Shown: positions 18,840 through 28,397, counted from the stretch's first letter. The stretch is 64,000 bases of DNA from CAYZUC01 sp964481705 (GCA_964481705.1 CAYZUC010000002.1:1-64000), one strand, 5' to 3'. The notes: generated by a model from the sequence alone, not told the origin. Numbers and translations are program-made.

Positions 18840-20211
18840 ATTGTTGTCCTCCATTTCTATATTCCGTATGTAAGAGATGATGTGCTTTCTCACTGTTTGG
18901 TTTCTCCAGAAAATCCGTATATATCTTTTGAATGCTGGGATTTTCATGTGATTTTCGCACCGGTAACTCACAGTCGTGGGTAAGAAGTGCCTGTCTCCTG
19001 TTTGCGTATGCATTCGGTCTGTCTTCATCTAATAACAGCTTTGGTTGTCCACCACCACTGACACATCCCTCCGGACAAGTCATCACTTCTATAAAATGAA
19101 GCTCACAGGTACCCTTCGCAATTTGTTCCAAAACCTCTATAATGCCACTAAGTCCGGAAATAATGCCTACTTTTAAGGTCAAATCGCCAACATGTATCTT
19201 CGCAGTTCTATATTGATTCGTACCACGCACCTCTGACACCTCAACACTTGGAATCTGTTCACCCGTAATCAGCTCGTAGCCGGTTCGAATAGCGGCCTCC
19301 ATTACACCACCGGTTACCCCAAAGATTGCTCCGGCTCCGGAATATGCCCCCAGTGTCTGATCAAATTTCTCCTCCGCAAGGGCATTAAAGTCGATACCAT
19401 AATCCTTGAGCAGCCATGCCAGCTCTCTGGTGGTAATGACCACATCCACATCCTGGTATCCACTGTCTTTCATCTCCGGTCGATTACATTCAAAATTTTT
19501 ACTCGTACACGGCATAACAGAAACGCTATAGATATCAGCCGGATTGATTCCATTCACTTTTGCTCCATAAGTCTTTTCGACCGCTCCCTGCATCTGCTGC
19601 GGGCTCTTACAGCTTGAAAGATGAGCCGTTAATTCAGGATAGGTTCGTTCTATGAACTGTACCCAAGCCGGACAACAGGATGTGAACATCGGCAATACTC
19701 CTCCGTCTGTTACTCGTTTGATTAACTCGGTACCCTCCTCCATAATCGTCAAATCCGCTGCGAAGTCCGTATCATATACATAATCAAATCCCAGTTTCTT
19801 CAATGCAGCAGCTAATTTTCCAGGTGTCAAAGACCCCAGTGGCTGTCCAAAATCCTCGGCGATCGCTACTCTTACTGCAGGAGCACATTGTACCATAGTA
19901 ACCTTCTCCTTATCGGCAAGGGCTGCTTTTACTTCTGCAATATGGCTCATAAAATACGCTGCAAATAGAGGTTCTTGTACAGACTTCGGAATCCCGCGTT
20001 CCTCACGGATTTGTTCGTATAATCCCGGTTCATGATCCACAAGAGATAGATAAGACTTACAAGTCTGTACGCATTGACCACACTTAATGCACATCGTTTC
20101 ATTGATCTTCTGGGGTTTTCCATGTTCCCCCTCTATCGCATAGGCCGGACAGTTCTTAACACATTCCTGACAGCCGGTGCAGATACGCTCATCAATTTGT
20201 ATTACTTTCAT
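18829..20211 (-). CDS. hydA: [FeFe]-hydrogenase catalytic subunit (HDCR HydA-like)
   Basis: The 460-residue protein has two N-terminal [4Fe-4S] motifs (CTGCQECVKNCP, CIKCGQCVQTC) and a complete H-cluster domain. The three H-cluster signatures are TSCCPAW (177-183), MPCTSKNFE (233-241) and EVMTCPEGCVSGGGQP (375-390), so it should be catalytically competent for H2 evolution or oxidation. It lacks the extra NADH-linking domains of bifurcating hydrogenases. An AGGAGG site precedes the ATG. It is sandwiched between hycB-like and fdhF genes with overlaps, as in hydrogen-dependent CO2 reductase operons. Maturases HydEFG are not in this window. Confidence 0.9.
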   Translation of the reverse strand: MKVIQIDERICTGCQECVKNCPAYAIEGEHGKPQKINETMCIKCGQCVQTCKSYLSLVDHEPGLYEQIREERGIPKSVQEPLFAAYFMSHIAEVKAALADKEKVTMVQCAPAVRVAIAEDFGQPLGSLTPGKLAAALKKLGFDYVYDTDFAADLTIMEEGTELIKRVTDGGVLPMFTSCCPAWVQFIERTYPELTAHLSSCKSPQQMQGAVEKTYGAKVNGINPADIYSVSVMPCTSKNFECNRPEMKDSGYQDVDVVITTRELAWLLKDYGIDFNALAEEKFDQTLGAYSGAGAIFGVTGGVMEAAIRTGYELITGEQIPSVEVSEVRGTNQYRTAKIHVGDLTLKVGIISGLSGIIEVLEQIAKGTCELHFIEVMTCPEGCVSGGGQPKLLLDEDRPNAYANRRQALLTHDCELPVRKSHENPSIQKIYTDFLEKPNSEKAHHLLHTEYRNGGQQYGN

Positions 20212-20222
20212 GTCTTGTCCTC

Positions 20223-20780
20223 CTAATCCTTTATGGTTGCTAATATCTGCGCTGCCTTTGCCTGTTTGGTTTCATTTTCATCCTGCAATTCGACCATCCG
20301 AAGAGCCTTCTGTTTGCAAGCCCTGACACATGCCGGACCTTTTGGATTATCCATACAATAGTCACATTTTGATGCGACCTTTCGAATTTCACCTGTATCG
20401 TTCTGCATTTCAACGTCTCCGTCCATTATGGATGGTAAAATCTCAATCGAACCAAATGGACACGCCATCAGACAATCCTTACAGCCGGTACATTTTTTCT
20501 GATTTACCATAATCTGTCCCTGAACTCGCTCTATCGCATGTAAAGTACATGCCTCCATGCAGGGCGCATCCTCACAATGCCGACATTGAATCGGCATACA
20601 GATTCCTTCCGTTCTTGTCAGAAACAACTTGGGAACTACTGGTACGGTAACCGTCCCAACGGTCTTTCCCACATGATTTTTTCTTTGATTGTGTTCCGTA
20701 AAACATGCGATTTCGCATGCCCTGCATCCCACACATTTTTCACTGTCTGCCATTACAAATCTCTGCAATCGTCTCTCCAT
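20223..20780 (-). CDS. HycB-like four-cluster ferredoxin
   Basis: The 185-residue polyferredoxin has four [4Fe-4S] motifs (CVGCRACEIAC, CRHCEDAPCMEAC, CTGCKDCLMACPFGS, CDYCMDNPKGPACVRAC). It is a paralogue of the 177-residue protein downstream of fdhF, differing by a longer insert after the first motif and a charged C-terminal tail. In HDCR two such proteins form the electron wire between FdhF and HydA. A strong GGAGGAGG site precedes the ATG, and hydA begins 11 bases after its stop. Confidence 0.9.
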   Translation of the reverse strand: MERRLQRFVMADSEKCVGCRACEIACFTEHNQRKNHVGKTVGTVTVPVVPKLFLTRTEGICMPIQCRHCEDAPCMEACTLHAIERVQGQIMVNQKKCTGCKDCLMACPFGSIEILPSIMDGDVEMQNDTGEIRKVASKCDYCMDNPKGPACVRACKQKALRMVELQDENETKQAKAAQILATIKD

Positions 20781-20808
20781 GCTTCCTCCTCCAGCTATTC
20801 TTCTTTCT

Positions 20809-22572
20809 TCAAAGTCTGTAGTGTCCTATTATAAACTGTGCAATCGAGGTATAATCCTCGAGCCAAAATTGCTTGTTACACACGTTGTTTGTATCAAAAT
20901 CGGCACACATTGCAAGCAGCTTCCCGTCATGTACCGCTGATTGATCTGCTATCTCTTTTCGCATAACCTCAATCTTATCATAGGGAGAATCCTTTAATCC
21001 CTCCACAAGCAGCAGATCGAAGGGTTCCTTTTGAAGCATAAAAAATCGTTCCTTGATTTCTTCAAAGCTCATATGCTTTTGTTCCGAATAGAAAGCCTGC
21101 CTCTCCTCCGAGTAAATAACTGTGGCACACGCTCCTGCACTATGTATTCTTGCACTGTCTGTTCCTGAAACATCCGGGATGAAATCATGTCCATCATGCT
21201 TGATAACACCCACACGTATTCCCTTTTTCAGCAAACATGGAAGCAGGTTCTCTATGAGTGTCGTCTTTCCGACATTTTTCTGTCCACAGATGCACAATAC
21301 CGGAATACTGGAAGGTTGTTTGTGTTCATAGTCTGCATTGTAACAATCCGCCAGTTCGACCACCTGAACCAAAGAACCTGCTGTAAGGCTATCGCTACCC
21401 TTGGGGATATCAATCAAGCAGTCACAGCCAATCATTGTAAATAAGGAACCCGAAGAATGATTATCCGGAATCGTAACTTCGTTTCCCTCTCTTCTTGCAC
21501 GAATAAAACGTCGTTTTCCCGTAGATGCTTTTGGAAAAGTATTTTTGAGAACCGCCCACGACCTTCTCGGATAATAATTATGTAAACCACACATTCTTTG
21601 TAATCCAGGTATCACTAATAACTCTGCAGTTACAGCAGCTGCGAACGGATTTCCTGATAATGCATAAATCAATTTTCCATGGTAAAGTGCCGTCAACATT
21701 GGGGTTCCCGGCTTCATATCAACTCCATGAAAGAGTATTTTTGCTCCCATACGTTTCATAACTTCCGGCATGTAATCCTTATCTCCAACAGAAACTCCTC
21801 CTGTTGTAATGACGGTATCATACTGCTCGGCCAAGGACTCCACTTTTTGCTGAATGGACTGAATATCATCTGCTATAAGGAAATACTCTGCTTCCATTCC
21901 CAGCTGAGAAAGTCTCATCGCCAACATTGGTCCATTCGTATTGTAGATTTTTCCTGAGGGGCAATTGCCAGACTCACACTTGGTATCGAAAAGAAGTTCC
22001 GAACCGGTTGTCAAAATGGCTGTCTTTACGCGTGTATATACCTCAACCTGATACACACCTTGTCCTGCAAGGACGGCACCATGTGCAGGGGTTATTGTTT
22101 CGCCCTGTTGAATAATCAGCGAACCCTCCCTAATATCCTCACCACGTTTGCAGATGTTTTCTTGTGCCCGAACCGGTGTGGTGATCCACACCCGATGATC
22201 GGTATCTGTTTTTACATCCTCTTGTCTGATTACACAGTCAGCACCTTCCGGAATCATAGCTCCCGTCATAATTCTTGCTGCCTCTCCGGCACCAATCCAT
22301 TGCTTCGGTGTATCGCCTGCATAGATAATCTCTTTTACCACCAAAGAGATGGGAACCTCTATCGATGATATTGCTATATCCTTACTTCGCACCGCATATC
22401 CATCTAATGGAGAACGACGAAACAAAGGCTGATCCATCAGGGCAGAGTAAGAGAACGCTATTACCCGCCCTACTGCCTGAGTCAGCGGGATTGTTTCCGT
22501 TTGCTGTTTTATTTCTACATTTTCTATTATGAGCCTTCCGGCCTCTTCTAATGGAACAAGATTTTTTATCAT
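20809..22572 (-). CDS. MoeA-MobB fusion, molybdopterin molybdotransferase plus MGD adapter
   Basis: The 587-residue protein joins two Moco enzymes. Residues 1-400 are MoeA, which inserts molybdate into adenylated molybdopterin: RSPLDGYAVRS, GAMIPEGADCVIRQED, TTGGVSVGDKDY and LSGNPFAAAVT. Residues from about 420 are MobB, a P-loop GTPase-like adapter (GQKNVGKTTL, IKHDGHDF, LLVEGLKDS) that assists GMP attachment by MobA. The fusion lies between fdhD-mobA and the FdhF module, which needs bis-MGD. The ribosome site is weak (AAGGT), and the gene begins 15 bases after the fdhD-mobA stop. Both domains look intact. Confidence 0.92.
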   Translation of the reverse strand: MIKNLVPLEEAGRLIIENVEIKQQTETIPLTQAVGRVIAFSYSALMDQPLFRRSPLDGYAVRSKDIAISSIEVPISLVVKEIIYAGDTPKQWIGAGEAARIMTGAMIPEGADCVIRQEDVKTDTDHRVWITTPVRAQENICKRGEDIREGSLIIQQGETITPAHGAVLAGQGVYQVEVYTRVKTAILTTGSELLFDTKCESGNCPSGKIYNTNGPMLAMRLSQLGMEAEYFLIADDIQSIQQKVESLAEQYDTVITTGGVSVGDKDYMPEVMKRMGAKILFHGVDMKPGTPMLTALYHGKLIYALSGNPFAAAVTAELLVIPGLQRMCGLHNYYPRRSWAVLKNTFPKASTGKRRFIRARREGNEVTIPDNHSSGSLFTMIGCDCLIDIPKGSDSLTAGSLVQVVELADCYNADYEHKQPSSIPVLCICGQKNVGKTTLIENLLPCLLKKGIRVGVIKHDGHDFIPDVSGTDSARIHSAGACATVIYSEERQAFYSEQKHMSFEEIKERFFMLQKEPFDLLLVEGLKDSPYDKIEVMRKEIADQSAVHDGKLLAMCADFDTNNVCNKQFWLEDYTSIAQFIIGHYRL

Positions 22573-22587
22573 AAGATTCGTTTTACC

Positions 22588-23880
22588 TTATCTTTTTGTT
22601 ATTTTCTCATACTCTTCTTCGGTATTCACATTGGTAAACCATTTCTCTTCGAGTCCAAACTTCTCTGCGGATAAATACTTCGTCTGAACTCTGTCCAATA
22701 GAAGCTGAAGTTTATAGTTTTCCTCTTTTATCATCTGTTCTATTACCGGCAGGCAGCTAATCCGATATACCCCACAAAGGGGATGTACCTGATTATCGCG
22801 TGTTCTGACTACTACCACATCAGACTGAGCATCCGCCTCCTGTAATAAAGTATTTGCAATAACTGTATTATACCACGGCGTATCACATGCTGTAATCAAC
22901 AATTTGACACATCCATCCTTTCCTGCTTCCTGCAGGACGGTGTAAATACCTCCAAGTGGACCAATCCCCTCAACATGATCTCTTACAAGCTTATATGCCC
23001 TCTTTATTTCGGTGATTTCTTCTTTTGGTCGGTTAAATGATACATATAATGCCTTATCCTCCGGTAACTGTTCTATAATACGTTTGCGCATGGTTTGTCC
23101 TTCTACCGGAAGCTTCGATTTATCCCTTCCTTTCATCCTCTTTGCTTTACCCCCTGCCAGAATAGCACAACCGGTTAATGTAGGATAAAGATTGATACGT
23201 TTGCCACCAGCAAAGCCAAACGTTAAAACACCATACTGTTCCGCAAGAGAAAGAGCAGCATGTGTAGGTGCCGAGCGCGACACGACACAGGAAATCCCTG
23301 CGCGTACGACACGTTCCATATACCCGAGAGGAAGTCTTCCCGTTGTACACAGACAAAAGTCTGACAGCTTCCTGCCATCCTTCCATGCCTTACCTATCAC
23401 TTTATACATAGCATAATACCGACTAATATCTTCACCCAGATATCGCATAGTCATCTGTTCAAACAGACCGGCGGCGTGTATACATCCTGTTTGGCGAAAT
23501 GCTTCAGAGGCTTCCAGCAAAGTCGCCTCACACTGCATCATCCCTCTTGGATCTCTTTCAACAGGATATGGCACTTCCTTACAGTCTCTAGGTTCTTTAT
23601 TGGGCTGGATAACTATCTGTATTTCATACTGCCCGATACTTCCTCCCTTCCGCACCTGGACTCCGTTATTCTCTACAATCTGGCTCCGGTCGTTTATGAT
23701 ACCATTGACGAATAAATAGCCCAGTGCCAACTCCTCCAGGTCGATAGGTGAGCATTCAAAATCTTGTGCCAATGTCCCATTAACGTATAACCGTAATCGT
23801 GTCTCATCAGCAACGACATCCTCTGTTAATCTGTGATTTCCTTCTGTGTCAAATCCAACAATTACTCTCTTTGTATTCAA
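22588..23880 (-). CDS. FdhD-MobA fusion, FDH sulfurtransferase plus Mo-guanylyltransferase
   Basis: In this 430-residue two-domain protein, residues 1-235 are FdhD, which passes sulfur to the formate dehydrogenase cofactor: DLEELALGYLF, a Cys pair in DFCLCTTGRLP, and SRSAPTHAALSLAEQYG. From about residue 236 it is MobA, which transfers GMP to molybdopterin: GCAILAGGKAKRMKGRDKS, GPLGGIYT and ACDTPW. The start is a TTG with AGGAGG eight bases upstream. Fusing the FDH-specific sulfurtransferase to the MGD-specific enzyme fits a dedicated FdhF maturation line. It lies four genes upstream of fdhF in the same run. Confidence 0.92.
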   Translation of the reverse strand: MNTKRVIVGFDTEGNHRLTEDVVADETRLRLYVNGTLAQDFECSPIDLEELALGYLFVNGIINDRSQIVENNGVQVRKGGSIGQYEIQIVIQPNKEPRDCKEVPYPVERDPRGMMQCEATLLEASEAFRQTGCIHAAGLFEQMTMRYLGEDISRYYAMYKVIGKAWKDGRKLSDFCLCTTGRLPLGYMERVVRAGISCVVSRSAPTHAALSLAEQYGVLTFGFAGGKRINLYPTLTGCAILAGGKAKRMKGRDKSKLPVEGQTMRKRIIEQLPEDKALYVSFNRPKEEITEIKRAYKLVRDHVEGIGPLGGIYTVLQEAGKDGCVKLLITACDTPWYNTVIANTLLQEADAQSDVVVVRTRDNQVHPLCGVYRISCLPVIEQMIKEENYKLQLLLDRVQTKYLSAEKFGLEEKWFTNVNTEEEYEKITKR

Positions 23881-23904
23881 ACAGGATCCCTCCTTGGTAA
23901 CAAA

Positions 23905-26900
23905 TCAATCCGTCATGTAGCTGCATAAAGTATCATACAATTTCACCGGATTAATGGGCTTTGCAATATGTGCATTCATTCCAGCAGCAAAGGATGCATG
24001 TACATCCTCCGCAAATGCATCTGCTGTCATGGCTATGATTGGCACCGTATCTGCATCCTCTCGCTCCATGGAGCGAATCCTTCTGGTTGCTTCAAATCCG
24101 TTCATAATTGGCATACGGATATCCATCAGGATCATTTGATAATAACCTTTTTCTGAGCCGGCAAATTGTCTGCATGCTTCTTCTCCATTTTCTGCAAAAT
24201 GCACGATACATCCTTTTTTTACCAGCAATGCATTTGCAATATCCCTATTCATATCATTATCTTCTACAAGAAGAATGTGTGTTCCTTGCAAAATACGATA
24301 ATCGTATTGAGGTTTATCCACCTGATTTTTTCTGCAATCCGTCAGCTCAAAAGGAATCTTCACCGTGACCGTTGTTCCTTTGTTGAGTTCACTTTCCAGT
24401 GCAATCGTACCAGACATCATACGGACAAGCTCTTTTACAATTGGCAGTCCCAAGCCGGTTCCCTGATTTTTATCCATAACGTCCTTTCGATATTCCTGAT
24501 TAAAGCTTTCGAATGCATGAGGTATAAACTCTTTGCTCATACCGATTCCATTGTCCCTTACGATACAGGTACATAGTACCTTGTGTCCCGGCAATCTTTG
24601 GCTTCCTTCTACCAAAAACTCAACTTTCCCGCCATAAGGGGTAAATTTTACTGCATTTGATAAAAGATTAATAAAAATCTGGTTGAGTCGTACCTTATCC
24701 ACAACAATCCCCAAGTATGGTTTTGATGGAACCTTCATAACGAATTCAATGTCCTTTTCCCTGCTCAATTCGCCTATTACATTGCGTATCGTGCCCTCAA
24801 ACTCCGACAAATAATATGGTTCTGGATTCAAAACAATCCTATTTTGTTCAATTCTGGACATATCAAGGACATCATTAATAATTCCAAGCAGATAGTCTCC
24901 CGATAAATTCACCTTATAAAGATATTCTCGCAGCTGCTCGGTGGTAGCATGATCGATCAGCTCCGGATTGGAATATGCAAGAACAGCATTTAATGGGGTA
25001 CGCATATCATGACTCATATGAGACAAGAAGTCACTCTTAGCCTTACTGGCACGAGCGGCCTGTTCCACTGCAATCTGTAAGGCTTCCTTTTGTCGCTGTT
25101 CCTCATCATCCAGTTTCGTAATATCCCTTCTCGTAACGACTATGATGCTCTTCTGTTTATCCATATAATAAGCCGTCATAAGCTTTTTATGAATTCCATT
25201 ATTCTCTTTGATACGATAGGTTGCAGAGACAAACGGTTCCTTGGAAAGATACTCCGTCAAATTCTCTATATTATAATATTTCAAGAATATCTCACGATCT
25301 TCTTTTACAATCACACGCTCACAAAGCTTCTCACATTCCTCCTTGAAATTAAAGTGATCATGAATTCCCACATAGTTGACAGAGTCCCGCATGTGGGCAA
25401 CATAAGCAATTCCCTTATTTACATCAATGTGAAAAATGGATTCCATATCTTCATCCAGCAGAGTCTCAATTGCTATATGGTCCTTCCATTCGCGGTCAAT
25501 ATCATAACAGTATAAAAGAGTAATGAGCTCCTGCGTATTTGGTTTTGTCATTATCACAGCATTTGTTTTCACAAAGCGATACTCATCATCCTCAAGTTTT
25601 CTCCGATAAACACAGGTAACTGAATTCTCCCCTTTTTTGTATTTCTGCAAGAGTGCCGTGGGGGAGATTTCCCGAAAAACCTTGCTTAAATCATCCGGAT
25701 GTGTACATTGCAGGGTCTCACTATGAATACTGTCATCAATATTCTTACCAACCATGATTGTATGTGATTTGTTTACTTTGTTCTCGTATTCTTCAATCAC
25801 ACCGGTCGTCAGATTCAACTGATAGTAAATGACAGACTCCCGAATCAATTCCTTTCGAAGATGCAACTCATGTTCATACTTCATTCTGTTTTGACGTTCC
25901 GCCTCTGCCAGCTTTAGACTCGACTCTTTTTGTTCATTAACATCAAAAAGGACGGCATTTACGATCAAACGATCTCCATTACGCTCTGCGACCATAGCCT
26001 GATAATTCACCCATCGATGAGTTCCGTCTTTTCTACGTAAGCGAAAGGTATCGTTGATCGGCGTATCATTCTTCATGATTTCTGCAATCTGTCTCTGTAA
26101 TTCGGGTATGTCTTCCTGTATGATAAAGCTTAACGGATCCCGGTTTGCGAGATTATACTCTTCTTTTGAATAACCTGTAATTGTATAAACGCCATCCGAT
26201 AAAAATAAAACGCGGGCTCCCTCAGGCGAAAATTCATACGTTACTAATCCACCCGGTATGGTGTCGGTTAACATCTGTAGTCTTTTATATGCTTCCCGGT
26301 CTTCCGTAATATCACGTCCGGTACCATAGATACCAATAATATTACCTGTGTCATCCCTCAGTAAATACTTTGAAGTGCTGGAATAACAGATTTTCCCATT
26401 TCGTGCCGGTATACGCTCGATACTATCTACCAGAGACTCACCACTCTTTAAAAGTCTTTGATCATCTGCTCTGTATGCTTCTGCCAATTCTCTGCTGAAC
26501 AAATCATAATCTGTCTTACCGATAATCTCTTTCTCATTCTCATAACCGACCATTCTCGCAAATTCACGAGATGCGCAAACATAAGTAAGTGCCCGGTCTT
26601 TAATAAAGGATAGGTCATTGGATGCTGCCATCATTGTCTCCAATGCAACAGGAAGCATATTACGAAATGTAATTTCCTCTTCCGATATAGGATTATAGGT
26701 AACGCTGACCGTCGTCCTCTCTTTTCCTGTTTTCAGTAGACTAACATGAATCAAAAAGGGCTTATACTGGTCTTTTCCTACCAGAAGATGTACCTCATAC
26801 TCCTGTTCCTTTCCCGTCTTAACCAAATCTGAAAGCATTTTCTCAACGTAAGGTTTGTCCTCGGGTAATACGACATCCATCGATGCCTCCAGGATTCTGT

Positions 26901-27477
26901 CTCCATCCCTTTGCACCAGTTCTTTATACTTTTTGTTGACATAGATTGTAGTTAGTGTATGATCTACGATATCATAAATTCCGGCACCACATGGAAGGTT
27001 ATCCATCAACTCTCTTCGTCGCTCTTCCTCGCACACTTCATTCGTGATATCCTCAAATATACTTACCTGAATATCTCCTTCCTCATCATTTCCCTTAATT
27101 ACGGAGATAACCATACGAATGTAAACAATGGAGGCATCGCCACAAATAGCACGATACTCTATCGTTAACGGACCATCCTCCGGCTTTAAATTTTCTACTG
27201 CATTCCGAACCCGACCTCTGTCGTCGGGATGAAAAACAGAGTAAATGTCTAATTTCTTCGCAGCGAAATCTTCCCGTGTGTATTTCAAGATTTTATAGAA
27301 CTGATCATTTGAATACAGATATTCACACTGATCCCCATCCAGCCGAATAGCGGTCACACCGTTTGCCAGATTGGATAAAATTGTATCTGTCAGCAGTTTT
27401 TTCTGTTTCTCTTTTTCCCGAGCAAGAAGCTCCTTCTCTTTCATTTCCCCATTTTCATGAATGTTCTTTTTGTTCAT
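23905..27477 (-). CDS. Multi-PAS hybrid histidine kinase with C-terminal receiver
   Basis: The 1190-residue soluble kinase has no clear membrane segment. Several PAS folds fill residues 25-790, one with the DYDLFSRELAE/GIYGTGRDITE type and others with NDQFYKILKYTREDF or GYSKEEYN motifs. A HisKA domain follows (phosphoacceptor His near 823 in SHMSHDMRTPLN), then HATPase (DNGIGMS, GTGLGLPIVKEL) and a receiver with Asp near 1118 in LMDIRMP. It is placed between the XdhC-like gene and fdhD-mobA on the same strand, so it is probably co-transcribed with the molybdoenzyme genes. PAS sensing of a redox or purine-related cue is a guess. No cognate output regulator is adjacent. Confidence 0.9.
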   Translation of the reverse strand: MNKKNIHENGEMKEKELLAREKEKQKKLLTDTILSNLANGVTAIRLDGDQCEYLYSNDQFYKILKYTREDFAAKKLDIYSVFHPDDRGRVRNAVENLKPEDGPLTIEYRAICGDASIVYIRMVISVIKGNDEEGDIQVSIFEDITNEVCEEERRRELMDNLPCGAGIYDIVDHTLTTIYVNKKYKELVQRDGDRILEASMDVVLPEDKPYVEKMLSDLVKTGKEQEYEVHLLVGKDQYKPFLIHVSLLKTGKERTTVSVTYNPISEEEITFRNMLPVALETMMAASNDLSFIKDRALTYVCASREFARMVGYENEKEIIGKTDYDLFSRELAEAYRADDQRLLKSGESLVDSIERIPARNGKICYSSTSKYLLRDDTGNIIGIYGTGRDITEDREAYKRLQMLTDTIPGGLVTYEFSPEGARVLFLSDGVYTITGYSKEEYNLANRDPLSFIIQEDIPELQRQIAEIMKNDTPINDTFRLRRKDGTHRWVNYQAMVAERNGDRLIVNAVLFDVNEQKESSLKLAEAERQNRMKYEHELHLRKELIRESVIYYQLNLTTGVIEEYENKVNKSHTIMVGKNIDDSIHSETLQCTHPDDLSKVFREISPTALLQKYKKGENSVTCVYRRKLEDDEYRFVKTNAVIMTKPNTQELITLLYCYDIDREWKDHIAIETLLDEDMESIFHIDVNKGIAYVAHMRDSVNYVGIHDHFNFKEECEKLCERVIVKEDREIFLKYYNIENLTEYLSKEPFVSATYRIKENNGIHKKLMTAYYMDKQKSIIVVTRRDITKLDDEEQRQKEALQIAVEQAARASKAKSDFLSHMSHDMRTPLNAVLAYSNPELIDHATTEQLREYLYKVNLSGDYLLGIINDVLDMSRIEQNRIVLNPEPYYLSEFEGTIRNVIGELSREKDIEFVMKVPSKPYLGIVVDKVRLNQIFINLLSNAVKFTPYGGKVEFLVEGSQRLPGHKVLCTCIVRDNGIGMSKEFIPHAFESFNQEYRKDVMDKNQGTGLGLPIVKELVRMMSGTIALESELNKGTTVTVKIPFELTDCRKNQVDKPQYDYRILQGTHILLVEDNDMNRDIANALLVKKGCIVHFAENGEEACRQFAGSEKGYYQMILMDIRMPIMNGFEATRRIRSMEREDADTVPIIAMTADAFAEDVHASFAAGMNAHIAKPINPVKLYDTLCSYMTD

Positions 27478-27509
27478 GTAATTACCCCTATTTTATTTGA
27501 TGTATTAGC

Positions 27510-28397
27510 TCAACCAAGTAACGGAATCAATGTCACTTGATTTGTCCCACCACAAATCATACCAAGCTCTGCCCCTTCCGCATCAGACAAAACATATGCT
27601 TCATCTGTAATCTCCGTTACCTTCTGTGCACGAAGAATAACTTGGTGTTCAAGAATACCTCCTCCAATGCTGCCTATAATACTCCCATCCTTTTTTACCA
27701 GCATCATGCTTCCTACGCTTCTGGGAGAAGAACCCGTCTTGTCTGTGATAATACAGAGAGTTCCTCCCTCCTGAGAGCGGTTCAATTCCTGAGTCATGGT
27801 ACTCCCTGCCTTGCTGTTTTTATGCAAAATCACCTCTGCCATAATACTGACTGCAATTTCAGCCGGCGTTTGCGCCTTAATTGGCAGTCCTATCGGAGCA
27901 TGAATCGTATGTACCTGATCAGGGTCAAATCCAGCCTCCTCCAGACTTTCATAGGTCTTAGCAACCTTCGCTTTACTACCAATCATCCCGAGATACTCAT
28001 ATGGTCTTCTTAAAATCTGTTCCACGCAGATCTGGTCTCCCGCATGTCCTCTGGTCACAACAACATAGTAAACATTTCTCTCTGTTGGTAAAATATCTGA
28101 GATTGTCCCATAATCATGACAACACACCTCATCTGCTTCCGGAAAGCTGATCGGATTGGCAAATTCTTCTCTATCGTCAATCACCTGTACATAAAAATCA
28201 ACCATCTTCGCAATTCTTACTACTTGTTTCGCTACATGTCCTCCGCCACAGATAACAAGTCTAGGCTGTAGCGCGAACCAGTGCGGTTTTATCTTCTTCG
28301 GGTCTTTCCCTTCTCTTTGATACTCAGCAAGAACTCTTTCATAGATTGTTTCTGTATGTGTGAAATCTGCTCCCAAAATCGAATCTTTTTCTTTCAT
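27510..28397 (-). CDS. XdhC/CoxI-family molybdenum hydroxylase maturation protein, swapped domain order
   Basis: The 295-residue protein belongs to the XdhC group, which sulfurates and delivers molybdenum cofactor to xanthine-dehydrogenase-type enzymes. The Rossmann part comes first (LVICGGGHVAKQVV near residue 47, EYLGMIGSKAKV). The CoxI-type part comes last (GSSPRSVGSMMLV near 222, SIGGGILE, LGMICGGTNQ). Classical XdhC has the reverse order. It directly follows the hydroxylase genes and fits their maturation. The ribosome site is modest (GAGAGTGAG). Confidence 0.85.
   Translation of the reverse strand: MKEKDSILGADFTHTETIYERVLAEYQREGKDPKKIKPHWFALQPRLVICGGGHVAKQVVRIAKMVDFYVQVIDDREEFANPISFPEADEVCCHDYGTISDILPTERNVYYVVVTRGHAGDQICVEQILRRPYEYLGMIGSKAKVAKTYESLEEAGFDPDQVHTIHAPIGLPIKAQTPAEIAVSIMAEVILHKNSKAGSTMTQELNRSQEGGTLCIITDKTGSSPRSVGSMMLVKKDGSIIGSIGGGILEHQVILRAQKVTEITDEAYVLSDAEGAELGMICGGTNQVTLIPLLG

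Noticed and set aside
18840..19028. N-terminal extension of fdhF in the same frame
   Set aside because: The segment lies inside hydA, lacks any FdhF homology and a strong GGAGG sits right before the ATG at 18839.
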